DNA of 64,000 nt from Shinella sp. WSJ-2. GTDB taxonomy: Bacteria > Pseudomonadota > Alphaproteobacteria > Rhizobiales > Rhizobiaceae. This document shows, piece by piece, positions 63,760 to 64,000 of the stretch. A program made the translations under genes and the position numbers. The stretch spans positions 162,783 through 226,782 of the forward strand of contig NZ_QWBU01000007.1 of NCBI RefSeq assembly GCF_003432075.1. The letters are read 5' to 3'. The notes under the pieces were generated by a model. It worked only from the letters and a program-made list of their open reading frames with translations. It was not told where the DNA came from and ran no database searches. How positions within the stretch are numbered: the first letter of the stretch is position 1; each line of letters starts with the position of its first letter.

Positions 63760-64000
63760 ATGGCCAACCAAGCCCAGGCGCAAAAGATGACGGTGTCGGC
63801 GACGGATGTCGCGGTCGAAATCACCAACATGAACAAGTGGTACGGTGACTTCCACGTTCTGCGCGACATCAATCTCAAGGTGATGAAGGGCGAGCGCATC
63901 GTCATCGCCGGACCCTCGGGCTCCGGCAAGTCGACGATGATCCGCTGCATCAACCGGCTGGAAGAGCACCAGAAGGGTTCGATCGTCGTCGACGGTATCG
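63760..64000 (+). CDS. aapP: General L-amino acid ABC transporter ATP-binding protein AapP (3' end outside window)
   Basis: The first 80 codons are visible. After a short variable N-terminus, NMNKWYGDFHVLRDINLKV leads to the Walker A motif GPSGSGKSTMIRCINRLEEH. GAGAGGAAA lies ahead of the ATG. The ATPase drives import by AapQM. The rest of the gene, with signature and Walker B motifs, lies beyond the right edge. Confidence 0.95.
   Translation, partial: MANQAQAQKMTVSATDVAVEITNMNKWYGDFHVLRDINLKVMKGERIVIAGPSGSGKSTMIRCINRLEEHQKGSIVVDGI

Noticed and set aside
1..64000. CRISPR arrays, tRNA or rRNA genes, insertion sequences, prophage, integrases, toxin-antitoxin or restriction genes
   Set aside because: Looked for and not seen; the window reads as conserved chromosomal core.

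Overview
The window is a stretch of chromosomal core genome from an alphaproteobacterium of the order Rhizobiales, most likely family Rhizobiaceae (Rhizobium, Agrobacterium, Ensifer or Shinella type). The reasons are high G+C; the aapJQMP general amino-acid transporter; an EipB-type DUF1849 envelope protein, an IalB-family protein, a phasin and DUF3126; the alphaproteobacterial order rpsB-tsf-pyrH-frr-uppS-cdsA-rseP-bamA-lpxD-fabZ-lpxA-lpxI-lpxB; and a LexA box of the alphaproteobacterial form GAAC-N7-GAAC. I see no tRNA, rRNA, CRISPR array, insertion sequence, prophage or integrase. Nearly all of the sequence is coding, and the many long antisense reading frames are by-products of G+C-rich codon use.

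Layout. 1-7.9 kb: the 3' part of glnA; a TAXI-type binding protein with a coiled-coil membrane protein; hspQ; an IalB-family protein; an orphan family-5 peptide-binding protein; a FrnE-type DsbA protein; and a GST. 8-14 kb: DNA repair, with sdhE-mfd translationally coupled and recG divergent. 14-20.7 kb: a small secreted protein, DUF502, a GNAT, glmS, glmU and a Na/Pi cotransporter. 21-27.3 kb: a PpiD-like foldase, then trpD-trpC-moaC-moeA with overlapping starts and stops, then SOS-controlled lexA. 27.4-45 kb: comEC, gltA, and the minus-strand block from rpsB to lpxB, which links translation factors, undecaprenyl and phospholipid synthesis, outer-membrane assembly and lipid A synthesis. 45-51 kb: eipB; a four-gene plus-strand unit RidA-GDPD-acyltransferase-HIT; PAP2; and an AzlCD exporter pair. 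51-56 kb: clpS-clpA, a phasin, a 488-bp spacer with palindromic repeats, DUF3126 and cysE. 56-64 kb: an alpha/beta hydrolase, an NDUFS6-like zinc-ribbon protein, an FAD monooxygenase, metC and aapJQMP (aapP cut by the window end).

Regulation readable from the DNA: a LexA box at lexA; a strong sigma70-like promoter at the phasin with a TGC dyad in its spacer; symmetrical terminators shared by convergent genes (glnA/TAXI, hspQ/ialB, gltA/lpxB, monooxygenase/metC); internal hairpins at rpsB/tsf, tsf/pyrH and aapJ/aapQ that could set gene ratios; and extended palindromes of the alphaproteobacterial REP type at 14.3 and 54.8 kb.

I searched for an undescribed system and did not find a convincing one: this is mostly well-known housekeeping DNA. 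The best leads are the TAXI plus coiled-coil pair, the RidA-GDPD-GNAT-HIT unit, the histone-like C-terminal tail of ClpA, the ComEC without a recognisable nuclease domain, the phasin control region and the 11-bp dyad at 57.1 kb. All are offered as hypotheses.
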